Origin: Plasmodium brasilianum
Lineage: Eukaryota; Apicomplexa; Aconoidasida; Haemosporida; Plasmodiidae
Length of the DNA: 64,000 bases
NCBI RefSeq assembly: GCF_023973825.1
Contig: NC_090122.1
Coordinates: forward strand, 1,358,130-1,422,129
Direction of reading: 5' to 3'
Under the pieces are notes generated by a model, which worked only from the letters and a program-made list of their open reading frames with translations, did not search any database and was not told where the DNA came from. Positions 1 to 10,778 of the stretch are shown in pieces. The position numbers and the translations under genes are program-made. Within the stretch, counting starts at the first letter, position 1, and each line of letters begins with the position of its first letter.

Positions 1-1727
1 TTTCCAATATTTGCAATATTTGCAATATTTGCAATTTTTCCCTTTGAGTGTTCATTGTACAGTTTTTCCCCAGATGAACACCCGTCCATACTTTTGTACG
101 AATAATTTTTCTGGTAAAATTGAAGGGGTTCATTGGTACAGGTGGTCTTCATCGATTTTAGTAACTCCTTGTCGTTGTGATTTGTGAATTGCAAAGATTG
201 ATCTGAGTTGTTCTTTCGTTCCTTTGTCTTGTTTTTATGTAATGAGTTTTTCTTTTTTGCTGGCTCTTCATTAGTAGACAAGCAAAAGGAAGACCTAGCA
301 GATTTATTCTCATCACTTGAACCACTAGAATCATTTTGTTTTTCATCACAAATGAACTGGTCATCACAATCAAAAAACAAATCATCATCTTCTTCACTTT
401 CTTGATTATTACAATACAAGTTAAATTTTTCATATTTATTTTTTACTTTGACATTTAACTGATTGAGTGTTTTTTTATCTTGTGATTTTTCAAGAAAATA
501 ATTTTGTTTCGCTAACAATTTTAATGACTTGTTCATACATTTTGATTGAATATTTTCTTCTTTTAATAACATTTCTGTACAATTAATGTACTTTTCTATT
601 ACTGAATCGATACAGTATATCGAATTGGAAAGATGAAATAGGAGAGCACCTAAATGTTCATAATTAATTTTATAATTTGGATCTGATTTTATTTTATTTA
701 CAACTTGTTTGGCTTCATTATACTCTGAATTTTTTATTAAATCTCTTGTAATTTCTTTTAATGATACAATATTTTCCATTAAACAGAGTGTTGGACTTTT
801 ATCTTCAAAATCAGTAGAGCTTATGAATAATTCATCTAAATTAATTTTGTTAGTACCACTTAATCTTGAGAAGTTTTTTTCTGATTGATCAAGGGATGTA
901 CAAGAGGTTCGTCTATCCACTTTTTCCATCTTCTCCTGATCTTCCTCGATACAACCAGAATTGTGCTCACTGTGCAAATTAGAATTATCACTATTGTTAC
1001 GGTTAATATTGTTATGACTGTTTTGATCATCTTCCTTATGGCTACTAATCCTGTTACTACCACTTGCATTCCTAGCCTTTACATTGGTAACTTCCCCGAT
1101 GGTCTTACTTTTGCTAAAATCGTTTGTGCTCTTTATGAGTTTTCTCAAAAATTCCGAGTTTGTGGATGTATTAAATGTATTGACATTTATAAATGCTTTT
1201 TTATTATAATTCCCATGTAAATAATTTAACTGAGCCTTTTTAAATGATATATACCACTTATGTTTATCTTCTGGATAATCCGCTTTTAAATATAATATCC
1301 CTTGTTCACTTGTATCTATTTCAAAATGTAATGGATCATCAGGACATACTCTGATTTTACAGTGTGATAATACAAACGTTTCTTTTGTAGGGGAATATTT
1401 ATCGATGGAGTACCTTAGAATTCCATTTTCTAATACAAAATATCTTGGTCTATAGCTTCCTATAATGTTTGTCCATTTGTTTAACCATCCTTCATGTATT
1501 ATTCTTTTATCTCTATTATACCTTTTTGTTTTTTCTTCATAATATTTTCTGTCTCTACTGCTATTAGCATTCTGTAAATTCTGCACGGTATGCAAGCTGT
1601 TCAAGTTGTGCACGTTCTGCACACTATGAGCATTACTATTGTTTATGGTATTATCGGACGAGTTACTATTAAGGGAATTTTTTTTTTCACTGAATAGTCT
1701 TAAATTTAAATATTTCCCTCCCAACAT
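1..1727 (-). CDS. OSBP: Oxysterol-binding protein, PH domain part (3' end outside window)
   Basis: A frame stays open from an ATG at 1727 to the left edge, giving about 575 residues without a stop. Residues about 77-170 read as a pleckstrin-homology domain of the OSBP type, with HEGWLNKWTN followed by RPRYFVLENGILRY, and ending near KHKWYISFKKAQ. OSBP-family proteins move sterols or phosphoinositides between membranes, and the PH domain binds phosphoinositides on Golgi or plasma membrane. The ligand-binding ORD domain should lie beyond the left edge. After the PH domain come Asn/Ser-rich and acidic linkers, a helical segment near 500-800, and an Ile-Ala-Asn repeat at the edge. An in-frame stop lies shortly upstream of 1727, which supports this start, but a small upstream exon cannot be excluded. 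Identification rests on the PH domain and overall layout. Confidence 0.8.
   Translation of the reverse strand, partial: MLGGKYLNLRLFSEKKNSLNSNSSDNTINNSNAHSVQNVHNLNSLHTVQNLQNANSSRDRKYYEEKTKRYNRDKRIIHEGWLNKWTNIIGSYRPRYFVLENGILRYSIDKYSPTKETFVLSHCKIRVCPDDPLHFEIDTSEQGILYLKADYPEDKHKWYISFKKAQLNYLHGNYNKKAFINVNTFNTSTNSEFLRKLIKSTNDFSKSKTIGEVTNVKARNASGSNRISSHKEDDQNSHNNINRNNSDNSNLHSEHNSGCIEEDQEKMEKVDRRTSCTSLDQSEKNFSRLSGTNKINLDELFISSTDFEDKSPTLCLMENIVSLKEITRDLIKNSEYNEAKQVVNKIKSDPNYKINYEHLGALLFHLSNSIYCIDSVIEKYINCTEMLLKEENIQSKCMNKSLKLLAKQNYFLEKSQDKKTLNQLNVKVKNKYEKFNLYCNNQESEEDDDLFFDCDDQFICDEKQNDSSGSSDENKSARSSFCLSTNEEPAKKKNSLHKNKTKERKNNSDQSLQFTNHNDKELLKSMKTTCTNEPLQFYQKNYSYKSMDGCSSGEKLYNEHSKGKIANIANIANIG
3..35 (-). 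repeat. 9-bp repeat encoding Ile-Ala-Asn
   Basis: The OSBP reading frame enters an Ala-Asn-Ile repeat (unit GCAAATATT on the coding strand) that runs off the window edge, so its full length is not visible. Confidence 0.7.
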
Positions 1728-1809
1728 TGTTTTTGCTCGAGCTTGTTCATTATTTTTTGTTTCTCAGAATTGGCAAGAAACAAAAAAATATATATATACA
1801 CATATATAT

Positions 1810-1845
<36 letters not shown>

Positions 1846-1927
1846 ATATATATGTGTATATATACGTATACTTATATTTCTGTGTTTGGGGGGATACGTT
1901 TCTAGGTTTGTGCATTCGTGCCTTTTG

Positions 1928-2165
1928 TGTGTAAATAAATTTAAGTCTTTCTTCGTGCAAACAAATTTAAGCCTTTCTTCGTGTAAACAAATTTAAGCCT
2001 TTCTTCGTGTAAACAAATTTAAGCCTTTCTTCGTGTAAACAAATTTAAGCCTTATTGTGTGCAAAAAAATTTAAACCTTTCTTTGGGTAAATAATTTTGC
2101 ACCTTATTGTGTGCAAATAAATCTGCACCTTTCTTTGTGTAAATAAATATACGCCCTTTTGTGCG
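1928..2165. repeat. 26-bp minisatellite upstream of OSBP
   Basis: About nine copies of a 26-bp unit built on AAATTTAAGCCTTTCTTCG. The central copies are nearly identical and the right-hand copies are diverged. It lies 200-440 bp upstream of the OSBP start. Confidence 0.85.
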
Positions 2166-2779
2166 CACTTCTATTCATAATTCATTCTTCTATATATTCG
2201 TGTACTTATATAATGGCAAACGCTTCACATGAATCATCCCAAAAAAAAAGAAGCCTAGACATATAAACTTCTCAAAATCTAGGAACCTTATTGATAAAAC
2301 AAATTAAATGCCTCTTTTTGCCAGAGACTGAAACAAAAAGATTTACAATCCATTCTAGTATAGACTTCTAAATTTCAACAGCAGTCTTTCTTATCAGAGC
2401 ATATTTAACAAAAACAGTATGACGTTTGGATCGTTTATGTAATTTCAAACGAAAAAAAAAAAAAAAAAAAAAGGGGCAAAAAAGGGCAGGAAAAATAAAA
2501 TGTTATATGTAAAATGTACAATGGATTCGAAAAAAGAAGAGAAGGGGAAACGGAAAAAAAACCGTTTAAGATAGTGAGTAAATGAAAAGTGGAAGTATAA
2601 AATAGATAAATCAAAAAATACATAAAAATGCATGAAATAAAGTGAAATTAAATATAGGTAATAATATTTAACGCTCAGTAAAGCATATAAGAATAAGTGT
2701 ATCAAAAACTAAAAAGCATACATAAAGGGCAAAAAAAATTAGTAAGGAAATATAACACATATGCAGAAGTTCACGTACA

Positions 2780-2985
2780 AATGTATAAATACATACGTAC
2801 ATATACAAATATATACATACATAAACAAATATAAACGTACATGTACAAATATATACGTACATACATATACAAATATATACGTACATACATATACAAATAT
2901 ATACGTACATACATACACAAATATATACGTACATACATATATGAATATATACATACGTACATACATGAATATATACATATATATG
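2780..2985. repeat. 24-bp minisatellite (ACATAYACAAATATATACGT type)
   Basis: Tandem copies of a 24-bp unit, mixing TACGTACATACATA with ACAAATATAT. Because 24 is a multiple of three, the array is open in several frames on both strands and yields long Tyr/Ile/Val reading frames that are not genes. Confidence 0.85.
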
Positions 2986-4249
2986 TATATTTTGTTTATA
3001 TTACTGTGTGTGATGAGAAAAAAAAAAAAAATATATATAAATTAGACTTTTTTTTAATTTTACCATTGTATTAGCATGCACTATCGTAAACAATACTTGA
3101 GCTGTACGGAAAAATATGAAACTTTACAGCATATAGGTACAAGTGATAAAAGAAAAAAAAAAAATCTTAAATGAAATAAAGAAGCTAAACTGATTGAAGA
3201 GGCTAAATGCATTTAATGAATTAAGCAAAAGTAAACTCCTTTATGAGCAATGACTAATTTAACGAATGTCAGCAAAGGTAAATTAAGTGCTCCCAAAATT
3301 GCCTTATACATACTTGCACATGTTGAGTATATACCATAAGTACATTGTTACATACTTGTGTATACATATATATACTATGCACATTTGAAGAAAAACAATT
3401 TGTTCACATGAAGTTTGTCAACGATAGTATATATTTTAAAAAGGATTTCTTTATAACCTTTTTGATACCTTTTAATAGCTTATTATCGTACTTTTTAAAA
3501 TAATAAAATAAAAAAAAAAAAAAAAATGTGCACACCAAAATTTTATATTTACTACTTCACATATTGTCGTAATACGATTAAATATGTCTACATTTTTTGT
3601 TTGGTCATAATGATATTATATAAAAATTTGAAACATGGAAGAAAAAATATATTGTGTTAAGGTTATCAAAATAGTGAAAGAAAGTAAAAGGAAAAGTATT
3701 AACATCATTTTAATAAGAGCAGATAAAGTCCTTGTCCTACTAATTTATTTAACAAAAGAAATAAAAGAAAAGAAAATACACCTGAACGAATTTTCCCTTT
3801 TTTAACAACAAAAAAGGGGAAATAAAAAATAATTGGCAATTTAATACTTGGGGAGATGAATTATCAGCGTTCTGATATAAGGATTAAAATGGTGTATACA
3901 TATATATGTATGTATATGAAAAAAGACATATATAGAGAATAGGGTGGGATACATCGAAAAAATTAAAATTATGTTGTTTCATATTTTGCGTAAAACGTGT
4001 AGCAAATTAAAAGAAAAATAATCGAAAAATTAAAAAAAAGTTAAATAATTAAAGAATTTCAAAAATTAATAAAAAGCGTATAATATGGAAAAAAAAGGGA
4101 AAGAGTAATGGCGAAAAAGGGGATTAATACAGTGCGAATGTAACGGTTTAAATATGGTGCATCGAAAAATTGAAGGTGTAAGGGTATTCATTAAAAAAAC
4201 AAAAAAATAGTAAAGGCATTACTCTTATGTGCATTATATAGTGTATGTG

Positions 4250-4288
<39 letters not shown>

Positions 4289-4351
4289 ATATAGCACGAT
4301 TAGGAGGCAGTTTAAGCATTAGGCCTATGTGTGTTCCATTTTGATCACACT

Positions 4352-6577
4352 TTATTTTTTGTTAACTTTTACTTGGCGCTCATTTTTGAAGCCTTTTTTC
4401 AGAACTGGTATCGTTTTTTTTGTCGCTATTGTCATGGCCTTTGTCTGCATTTTTCTTTGTCCATGTGGTTTGGTTAGTCTTTTATAACGATTTGAAGATG
4501 TTTTAACATAGAATAGCCAAGGGCATATTTCTGAAATGTGCTTAGAACAGGCTAATTGCGGATTTGTGCACTTATATATTCTGCAATAGCAAATAATAAA
4601 AAATATAGCAAAAATGATTACAGATGGAATAGCTGCAGCAATAAAAAGAATAATATAGTGATACTTGTAATGCCTACAAATAGTACAGTTAATAGGTTTG
4701 GGTATTTCTTTAGTTTTATCTACTAGATAATACATAACATAAAAATAGTTTGATCGATTTAATTGCTCTTTTATCTGTTTGGTAGTTACATAATTCAAAA
4801 TATTGTCTTTACTCATTTTTTTTGAATATAATTTTATATGTGCAATAATTTCATCTGCCTTCATTTTTATAATAACGTTATTAATTAAACTGTTGTCAAT
4901 GTCTTCCCCAAATTTTCCAATTACTTTTATAATATCAGTATTCTTATATTTCGTGCATGCACCATAAAAATGAATATAATGAAAGGAGCTCAAATATTTG
5001 GTGTTCTTTAGTACATACTTTTGTATATGTTTAAACGTAAATTTTACATTACGGATAATTTTTAGAAATATATGTAACGATATATCTTCATATTTCTTCT
5101 CCTCTTCTTTTAATTTTCCATTTTGTTGATCACCAAATAGATATCGTGCCATAACGAATGACGGGTTCACGAATAGCTGATCTTCGAATGGCTCTTTTTC
5201 GTACGACAGTTTTCCAATAGATAATGAAAAATCCTCATTGTGGAAAAAATGGTCTAATAAAATATTGTAAACATTTTCAATAGTAAAATAAACATCGTAT
5301 GTATCATCTTTTCCTATGGTTGAATTCCCGTACGAGTCAGTTAACAAAATCTGTAGAATTATTTTATTCATGTTTTCTTCTGTGTCGAAAAAATTGGAGG
5401 AGACCCCATATTTTTTACATCCTTCAGTATTTGCGCTATTTTCGTTATTTGCGCTATTTTCGTTATTTGCGCTATTTTCGTTATTTGCGCTATTTGCGCT
5501 ATTTGCGTTATTTGCACTATTCGCGTTATTTGCACTATTCGCGTTATTTGCACTATTCGCGTTATTTGCACTATTCGCGTTATTTGCACTATTCGCGTTA
5601 TTTTCACTATTCGCGTTATTTGCACTATTTTGCGTTTCTTCCTTATTTTGGCAACCCTGTATGTTACTCTTCAACTTATTTTCTCTTCTCGTTTTATACC
5701 CTATAATTCGCAGTTCCGGGATAAAGACTTTCGTAAACTTATCAACTACAAATGCAGAGTTTTCCATACCTACATAACTGGGGTATAATTTATGTAAGAA
5801 ATCTTGTACTAAATTTTTTAGCTTCAGTTCTATATCCCTGATATATTCTTCTTTTGTTACATCATCTATATTATTTTTTTTTTCTAAAGATATATATAAT
5901 AATATACTATCTTTATTTAATGATAATTTATATTGCATTATTTTCCTTAAAAAGTTCAAACTCATCCAATGATTTATTGTATGTTCATACATTAACATTA
6001 GCATATGTCTTTTCCCTTTCTCGTCTAGTTGCTCATAGCTAGTTATTATAGACACGTACAATATATCTAACATTATATGAACTTTTTTATAGCTCTCTCT
6101 AGAATTAAATATCTCATCCATAGGAAAAGGTATGAGTGACATGAGAGTTAATTTATTTTTCCTGGTTTTTGTAATTTTTTCAATTTCGTTTGTAATTTCT
6201 TTATCTATTTCATTTTTTTCATATATTTCTTTATATCTTTTTATTGATATATTTTTCATTTCGTTATATAGACACATATATATATGGTCACTTTTTTGAT
6301 TTATTCCAAATTTTATATTCTCCAGAATTCTGACCATGTCATCTAGGTTTACAACATTTTTATTTAAAAATTTTGATTTAATGAGAAACTTTATAAAAAC
6401 TAAACGAAAGAAGTGATAATCATCTTTATCAAATGTTTTCGTTAATTTGTTATTGTAAAATTTTTTTATTAAAAAATTCCGTTCGCTCATATTACTTTTT
6501 GTAGTAGCTACAATTCCTTGTTTAAAAAAGAACATCATAATGACACACATGAGGTAGAAAAAGCACTCTGCATTCAT
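4352..6577 (-). CDS. Conserved-looking type I membrane protein, unknown function
   Basis: A single-exon ORF of 741 residues. I do not recognise the family. The N-terminus (MNAECFFYLMCVIMMFFF) is a likely signal peptide. Residues about 20-310 are mixed and probably folded, mostly helical. Residues about 315-395 form an Asn-Ser-Ala-Asn-Asn-Ala repeat. A second ordered stretch runs to about residue 620. The pair INCTICRHYKYH precedes one strong transmembrane segment at about 636-662, followed by a basic cytoplasmic tail of roughly 75 residues. The layout suggests a secretory-pathway or surface protein with a large lumenal or extracellular domain. The ATG at 6577 directly precedes the signal peptide, so no upstream exon is needed. 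Confidence 0.85.
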   Translation of the reverse strand: MNAECFFYLMCVIMMFFFKQGIVATTKSNMSERNFLIKKFYNNKLTKTFDKDDYHFFRLVFIKFLIKSKFLNKNVVNLDDMVRILENIKFGINQKSDHIYMCLYNEMKNISIKRYKEIYEKNEIDKEITNEIEKITKTRKNKLTLMSLIPFPMDEIFNSRESYKKVHIMLDILYVSIITSYEQLDEKGKRHMLMLMYEHTINHWMSLNFLRKIMQYKLSLNKDSILLYISLEKKNNIDDVTKEEYIRDIELKLKNLVQDFLHKLYPSYVGMENSAFVVDKFTKVFIPELRIIGYKTRRENKLKSNIQGCQNKEETQNSANNANSENNANSANNANSANNANSANNANSANNANSANNANSANSANNENSANNENSANNENSANTEGCKKYGVSSNFFDTEENMNKIILQILLTDSYGNSTIGKDDTYDVYFTIENVYNILLDHFFHNEDFSLSIGKLSYEKEPFEDQLFVNPSFVMARYLFGDQQNGKLKEEEKKYEDISLHIFLKIIRNVKFTFKHIQKYVLKNTKYLSSFHYIHFYGACTKYKNTDIIKVIGKFGEDIDNSLINNVIIKMKADEIIAHIKLYSKKMSKDNILNYVTTKQIKEQLNRSNYFYVMYYLVDKTKEIPKPINCTICRHYKYHYIILFIAAAIPSVIIFAIFFIICYCRIYKCTNPQLACSKHISEICPWLFYVKTSSNRYKRLTKPHGQRKMQTKAMTIATKKTIPVLKKGFKNERQVKVNKK
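5425..5635 (-). repeat. 18-bp coding repeat (NSANNA)
   Basis: An in-frame array of 6-residue units based on Asn-Ser-Ala-Asn-Asn-Ala, with an edge of NSANNE variants, inside the unknown membrane protein. Copies are almost identical, which fits recent slippage expansion. Confidence 0.9.
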
Positions 6578-6653
6578 TATACCTACTATACAAAAAAAAA
6601 AAAAAAAAAAAAAAAAGAATAACTGTTACATAACAAGTGTGAATAAGTAAGGT

Positions 6654-6932
6654 ATGTTAACAGGTTATTGGAATATGACCCCTGCACACACCATGCTGTT
6701 ATTTTTGCTGGATGTTATTCGTAAGGTCCTCTTAGAAGTTGGATGTTTCACTTTGGTGCATGTTTTGCATATATCGCTTTTTTTCTTTCTTTTCTCTTCC
6801 TTCTCTTCACTTCAAATCATTTCAGGACTTATTCCTCGAAAGATAAGACAATTTTATAAATGGTCAAAAGGGTTGACAAACCAAATAAGTTTAACTCATT
6901 ACTGTCTCGACCGCAAAAACACCAACACGTAA
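6654..6932 (+). CDS. Candidate small two-exon gene, unknown (doubtful)
   Basis: This island is less AT-rich than its surroundings. An ATG at 6654 opens a 92-codon frame. Inside it, a GTAAGG donor at 6721 and a long pyrimidine tract ending TTTCAG at 6825 define a possible 105-nt intron. Splicing keeps the frame and gives a 58-residue product beginning MLTGYWNMTPAHTM and ending near DRKNTNT. A second donor-like GTAAGC sits at the stop, so a further exon is possible. I recognise no family. It could equally be 5' UTR or antisense transcript of the neighbouring minus-strand gene. Confidence 0.3.
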   Translation: MLTGYWNMTPAHTMLLFLLDVIRKVLLEVGCFTLVHVLHISLFFFLFSSFSSLQIISGLIPRKIRQFYKWSKGLTNQISLTHYCLDRKNTNT

Positions 6933-8344
6933 GCTATCACGTTTAGACAGCATAATTTACCGTTGTACTTGAATTTTTTTTTTTTTTAACATATCAATAA
7001 GGCAAAAAATAAACCCTAAAATAGGTTACAGAATAAGTTGTAAAGTTAACTGCAAAATAGGTTGCACATAAGCTGTTGAGTAAATTGTAAAATAAATTAT
7101 ACATACATACATATATATATAAAATTTTATACGTGTAGAGGGACGACGAGAAATGGAGAAAAATTCTCAAAAAGAAATGATATTTAAGGCATAAAAAAGG
7201 AAAAAAAGAAAAACAAAAAAATTCGGTAAATAGGACTTGGAAAAACACCAAATAGTTGCATGCAGCACAAATCTGCAAATTCACATAAGCTGATAATTTA
7301 TAAATACAACTGCATTTTAGAGACCAGTTGAAGTTATATACCTTTTATTCTTTCTACATTTGATGAAGGACATTTTTTAAAGAAATATCATATAAGCAGT
7401 TAACACGTGTTGCAAAGGCTAATGAAGGAGGGTTTCCTAGTCTTCCGTACGTATTCATACCCATATGCATAAACTTACGTATATCAAAGAATAATCGTAA
7501 AAAAGGATAAAATAGAAAATGTGTAAGCGGAAAATGCTTAAAACAAAAAAGACAATTTCTTTTTTTTTTTTTTCCACTTTTTACATATTTAGTAGTATTA
7601 AGAACGAACTTCGCAAAACTTTCAGATGAACACCGTGCTTTTTATTATAATCCCAGAAGATACGTAAAAAAAAAATTATGAAATAAGCAAATGGAAAAAA
7701 TATATAAAAAAAAAATATTTCTATTTTATATATTACTAAAATTCCTTTATTTTTTAATAACAAAAAGCTGACTATCTTCTTAAAGATGAAAAATATATTT
7801 TAAAAGGTATAACGTGCTAAGTATATGAAAGGTAACCTTATTTTTCCCCTTTTGATAAAATGTTAGATAATACCGTTTATTTGATCACGTATATATGGTA
7901 TAGCTGTAAAAAGTACACCTTTATAAACCTTTTAAAAAAGGAGTGATGGGAAAAATGGAAAAGACAGAAAAGAAAAGAAAAAAAAAGAGAAAAACAAACA
8001 TGGGGACAAGATGATGATACGAACTAAGGATTACTTTGTTTTGAAATTTTTTTTTTTTTTTTTCTCCTGATATTAAATGGTAGATTATACGAAAAAATTA
8101 TGTACATGTAAGGAAAAAGAAAAACAAAAAAGAAAAAACACACACACACACACAAACAGAAAGGGGTTAAAAAATTGAAGATAAAAACTTCACAAGTTTT
8201 TACATATGAACTGTTTTTCTACATATAATAAATTTATCGTTTTGCCGATTTTTTTTTTTATTTTCATTATTTAGTCTTTTTGGTTATTTATCCTTTCATT
8301 CCTTATATGTCGTTTTCGTTTTTGTTCCTATCTGTTTATTTTTC

Positions 8345-8430
8345 CATCTGTTTTTTTTCCTATCTGCTTTTGTTTCTATCTGCTTTTGTTTCTATCTGCT
8401 TTTGTTTCTATCTGCTTTTGTTCCTATTTG
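8345..8430. repeat. 16-bp pyrimidine-rich tandem repeat
   Basis: About five copies of CTGCTTTTGTTTCTAT in non-coding DNA. They generate a Phe/Cys/Leu reading frame that is not a gene. Confidence 0.8.
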
Positions 8431-9121
8431 CTTTTTTTTGCTTTTTCTTTTATTGTTCCTTCCCCTTCTGCTGTACTCGCTTGTTTTTTTACACCTCAAG
8501 GTCTTTTTTCATTAATTTATTTTTTCGTCATACATTTTTTTACACAAAAATTGAATGAAGAGAAAATTTTGCAATTCTACATGAATATTATTTTTTAAAA
8601 CTGTAAAATATGCGTTTATAACGCTATTTTTCATGTAATATTAATAGTATTTTTTGTTTTATTCTGCTATTGAATTTTGTTTTATGTTATTCTAAGAACA
8701 AAATGACTTTCGTAATTTACACAATATTTTAAAGAGCGTAAAATTATTTTTATCCAAATTTAACGAAATTTTAAATTTTTATGACGATAAACTATTTTTT
8801 TCTCTTACAGGGCAGATATTCACACATATACGAAATATACAATTAAAACATGAAATTGCACAAAGGAAAATGTTACATATATATATATGTAATATGTGTT
8901 TATATAATACAAATATAAAGGTTTTTTAATTTTTTTAATATTAATATTAGACACTTTTTTACTTATTTAAATTTTTATAGGCATATGCCATTTTAAATTT
9001 ATACAATATTTTTCATCCTTCCTAATGTTTGTTCATCTTTTTGTTTTTCTTTGTACTGCGTATTGTACTTGTACGTATACAATGCCCACACATACATATA
9101 TACTAACATATATATACATAC

Positions 9122-9152
<31 letters not shown>

Positions 9153-9359
9153 ATATAAATTATAATTTTTTAATTATAATGTACGGAAAACAAGAATATC
9201 GTAATGTTTCAACTTTAATGAAACGGACATAGCACATTCTTAAAACTTTTCATAAAAATAAAGCTTCATTATTACTTTTTGTATTTCCTAAAATGTTTGT
9301 TTTTTTATATACAATTTTGCAAAAAAAAAAAAAAATATAATATAAAAATATATTAACAA

Positions 9360-9800
9360 ATTAACAAATAAACAGATAAGCAGGTATACAGATAAAGAAA
9401 TAAACAGACAAATAAATTACAAAACAAATAAACTAAACTATTAAACAAATAAATTGACAAAAACATAAACAGACAAATTAACAAATTATCAAACAAACAG
9501 ACAAATTAACAAATTATCAAACAAACAGACAAATTAACTAATTATCAAACAAACAGACAAATTAACAAATTATCAAACAAATAAACAGACAAATTAACTA
9601 ATTATCAAACAAACAGACAAATTAACAAATTATCAAACAAACAGACAAATTAACAAATTATCAAACAAATAAACAGACAAATTAACAAATTATCAAACAA
9701 ATAAACAGACAAATTAACAAATTATCAAACAAATATACGGACAAATTAACAAACTATCAAACAAATATACGAACAAATTAAAAAATTGTTAAACAAATGA
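9360..9800. repeat. 28-bp minisatellite (CAAATTAACAAATTATCAAA type)
   Basis: Roughly fifteen copies of a 28-bp purine-rich unit carrying ACAGACAAATTAAC, some expanded to 32 bp by an extra AAAT. It is about 1 kb upstream of DSK2. Confidence 0.85.
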
Positions 9801-10778
9801 ACAAACAAATAAATAAAATAAAACAGTTTAACACACATTTATTTTTAACACATTATAATTGCACAAAAACAGCTTCTTGTTAAATAAAAAGGAAATAAGA
9901 AAAAAAAAAAAAAATATTGATCATGTGTACAAAACATTTTATATATTTATATAAATATATACATATGTACGTATATGTACAAGTACATATATATACACAT
10001 AAATGATGCAAAATTTACTTCAACTTATGAATATAAAAATAAAGTAAAAGAAGAAAAATAGTAAAAAAGGAATATGTCATTAAACCAGTATTTTTGACTA
10101 TTTTTTCTTTATAGCTGTTTAGTAAGTGTCGTGCATATTTTTAATTGAATAAACTTACATATAATAATATAAATTTTTTTATTTTTTTAGAAACAGTTTT
10201 TTTATAAATTTTTTCGTAATTTCCAAAATTTGATATTTTATATACACGTATACAAACGTATACGCATAAATGTACATATGTAAATATATTCGCAAGTATA
10301 CATATATATTCTCGTATATTTGTGTGAACATGCATATATAATATATTAAATATTTACGTACAAATATATATGCACAATTTTATACAAACAGATATTTGCG
10401 AATAAGTATATAACGCTAAAGTAAATACAAATAAATTCGTACGCGCAGATATGTACACGTAAATATATATATATATATATCTGTTTATTTATATATATGC
10501 TCTTTTTTTACATTAATAAACAAATTTCAATGTGGTACATAGAGGATATAATAACAGTAGAAGAAATAAACAAGTTATTTACAAATAAGAATTGACTCGA
10601 AAAAGAAAAGAGAGCACTGCAAGTACCATCGATTACATATATTATTTATAAAAACGCAGAGCATGAACATATTTGTTTTGTTTTAGAAAGAAAATAAAAA
10701 TAATAGTAAGAAAAATTTTATGTAGAAGGGTAAGCTTTTATTTTTTTGGAGAAAATAAAAAATAAACATTATAGCACA

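Larger units (their letters stand above)
1728..4351. other. Intergenic region, OSBP promoter side and 3' side of the next gene
   Basis: This holds no supportable gene. It contains an AT dinucleotide tract (about 1786-1866), two minisatellites listed separately, another AT tract near 4255-4285, and several A/T homopolymers. Both flanking genes are on the minus strand, so the left part should hold the OSBP promoter and 5' UTR and the right end the 3' UTR of the membrane-protein gene. ORFs here arise from repeats. Confidence 0.7.
6578..10778. other. Long divergent intergenic region
   Basis: 4.2 kb between the 5' ends of the membrane-protein gene and DSK2, so it must hold both promoters. Apart from the doubtful small gene at 6654-6932 it contains low-complexity DNA: a 16-bp pyrimidine-rich repeat (about 8345-8430), AT tracts (8876-8890, 9110-9160), a minisatellite (9360-9800) and many A/T runs. 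A TTTTGTTTTAG-like splice acceptor ends near 10685 and could belong to a 5' UTR intron of DSK2. Confidence 0.65.

Noticed and set aside
10746..10778. Extension of DSK2 to an upstream TTG
   Set aside because: A non-ATG start is not expected in Plasmodium, and the ATG at 10779 fits.
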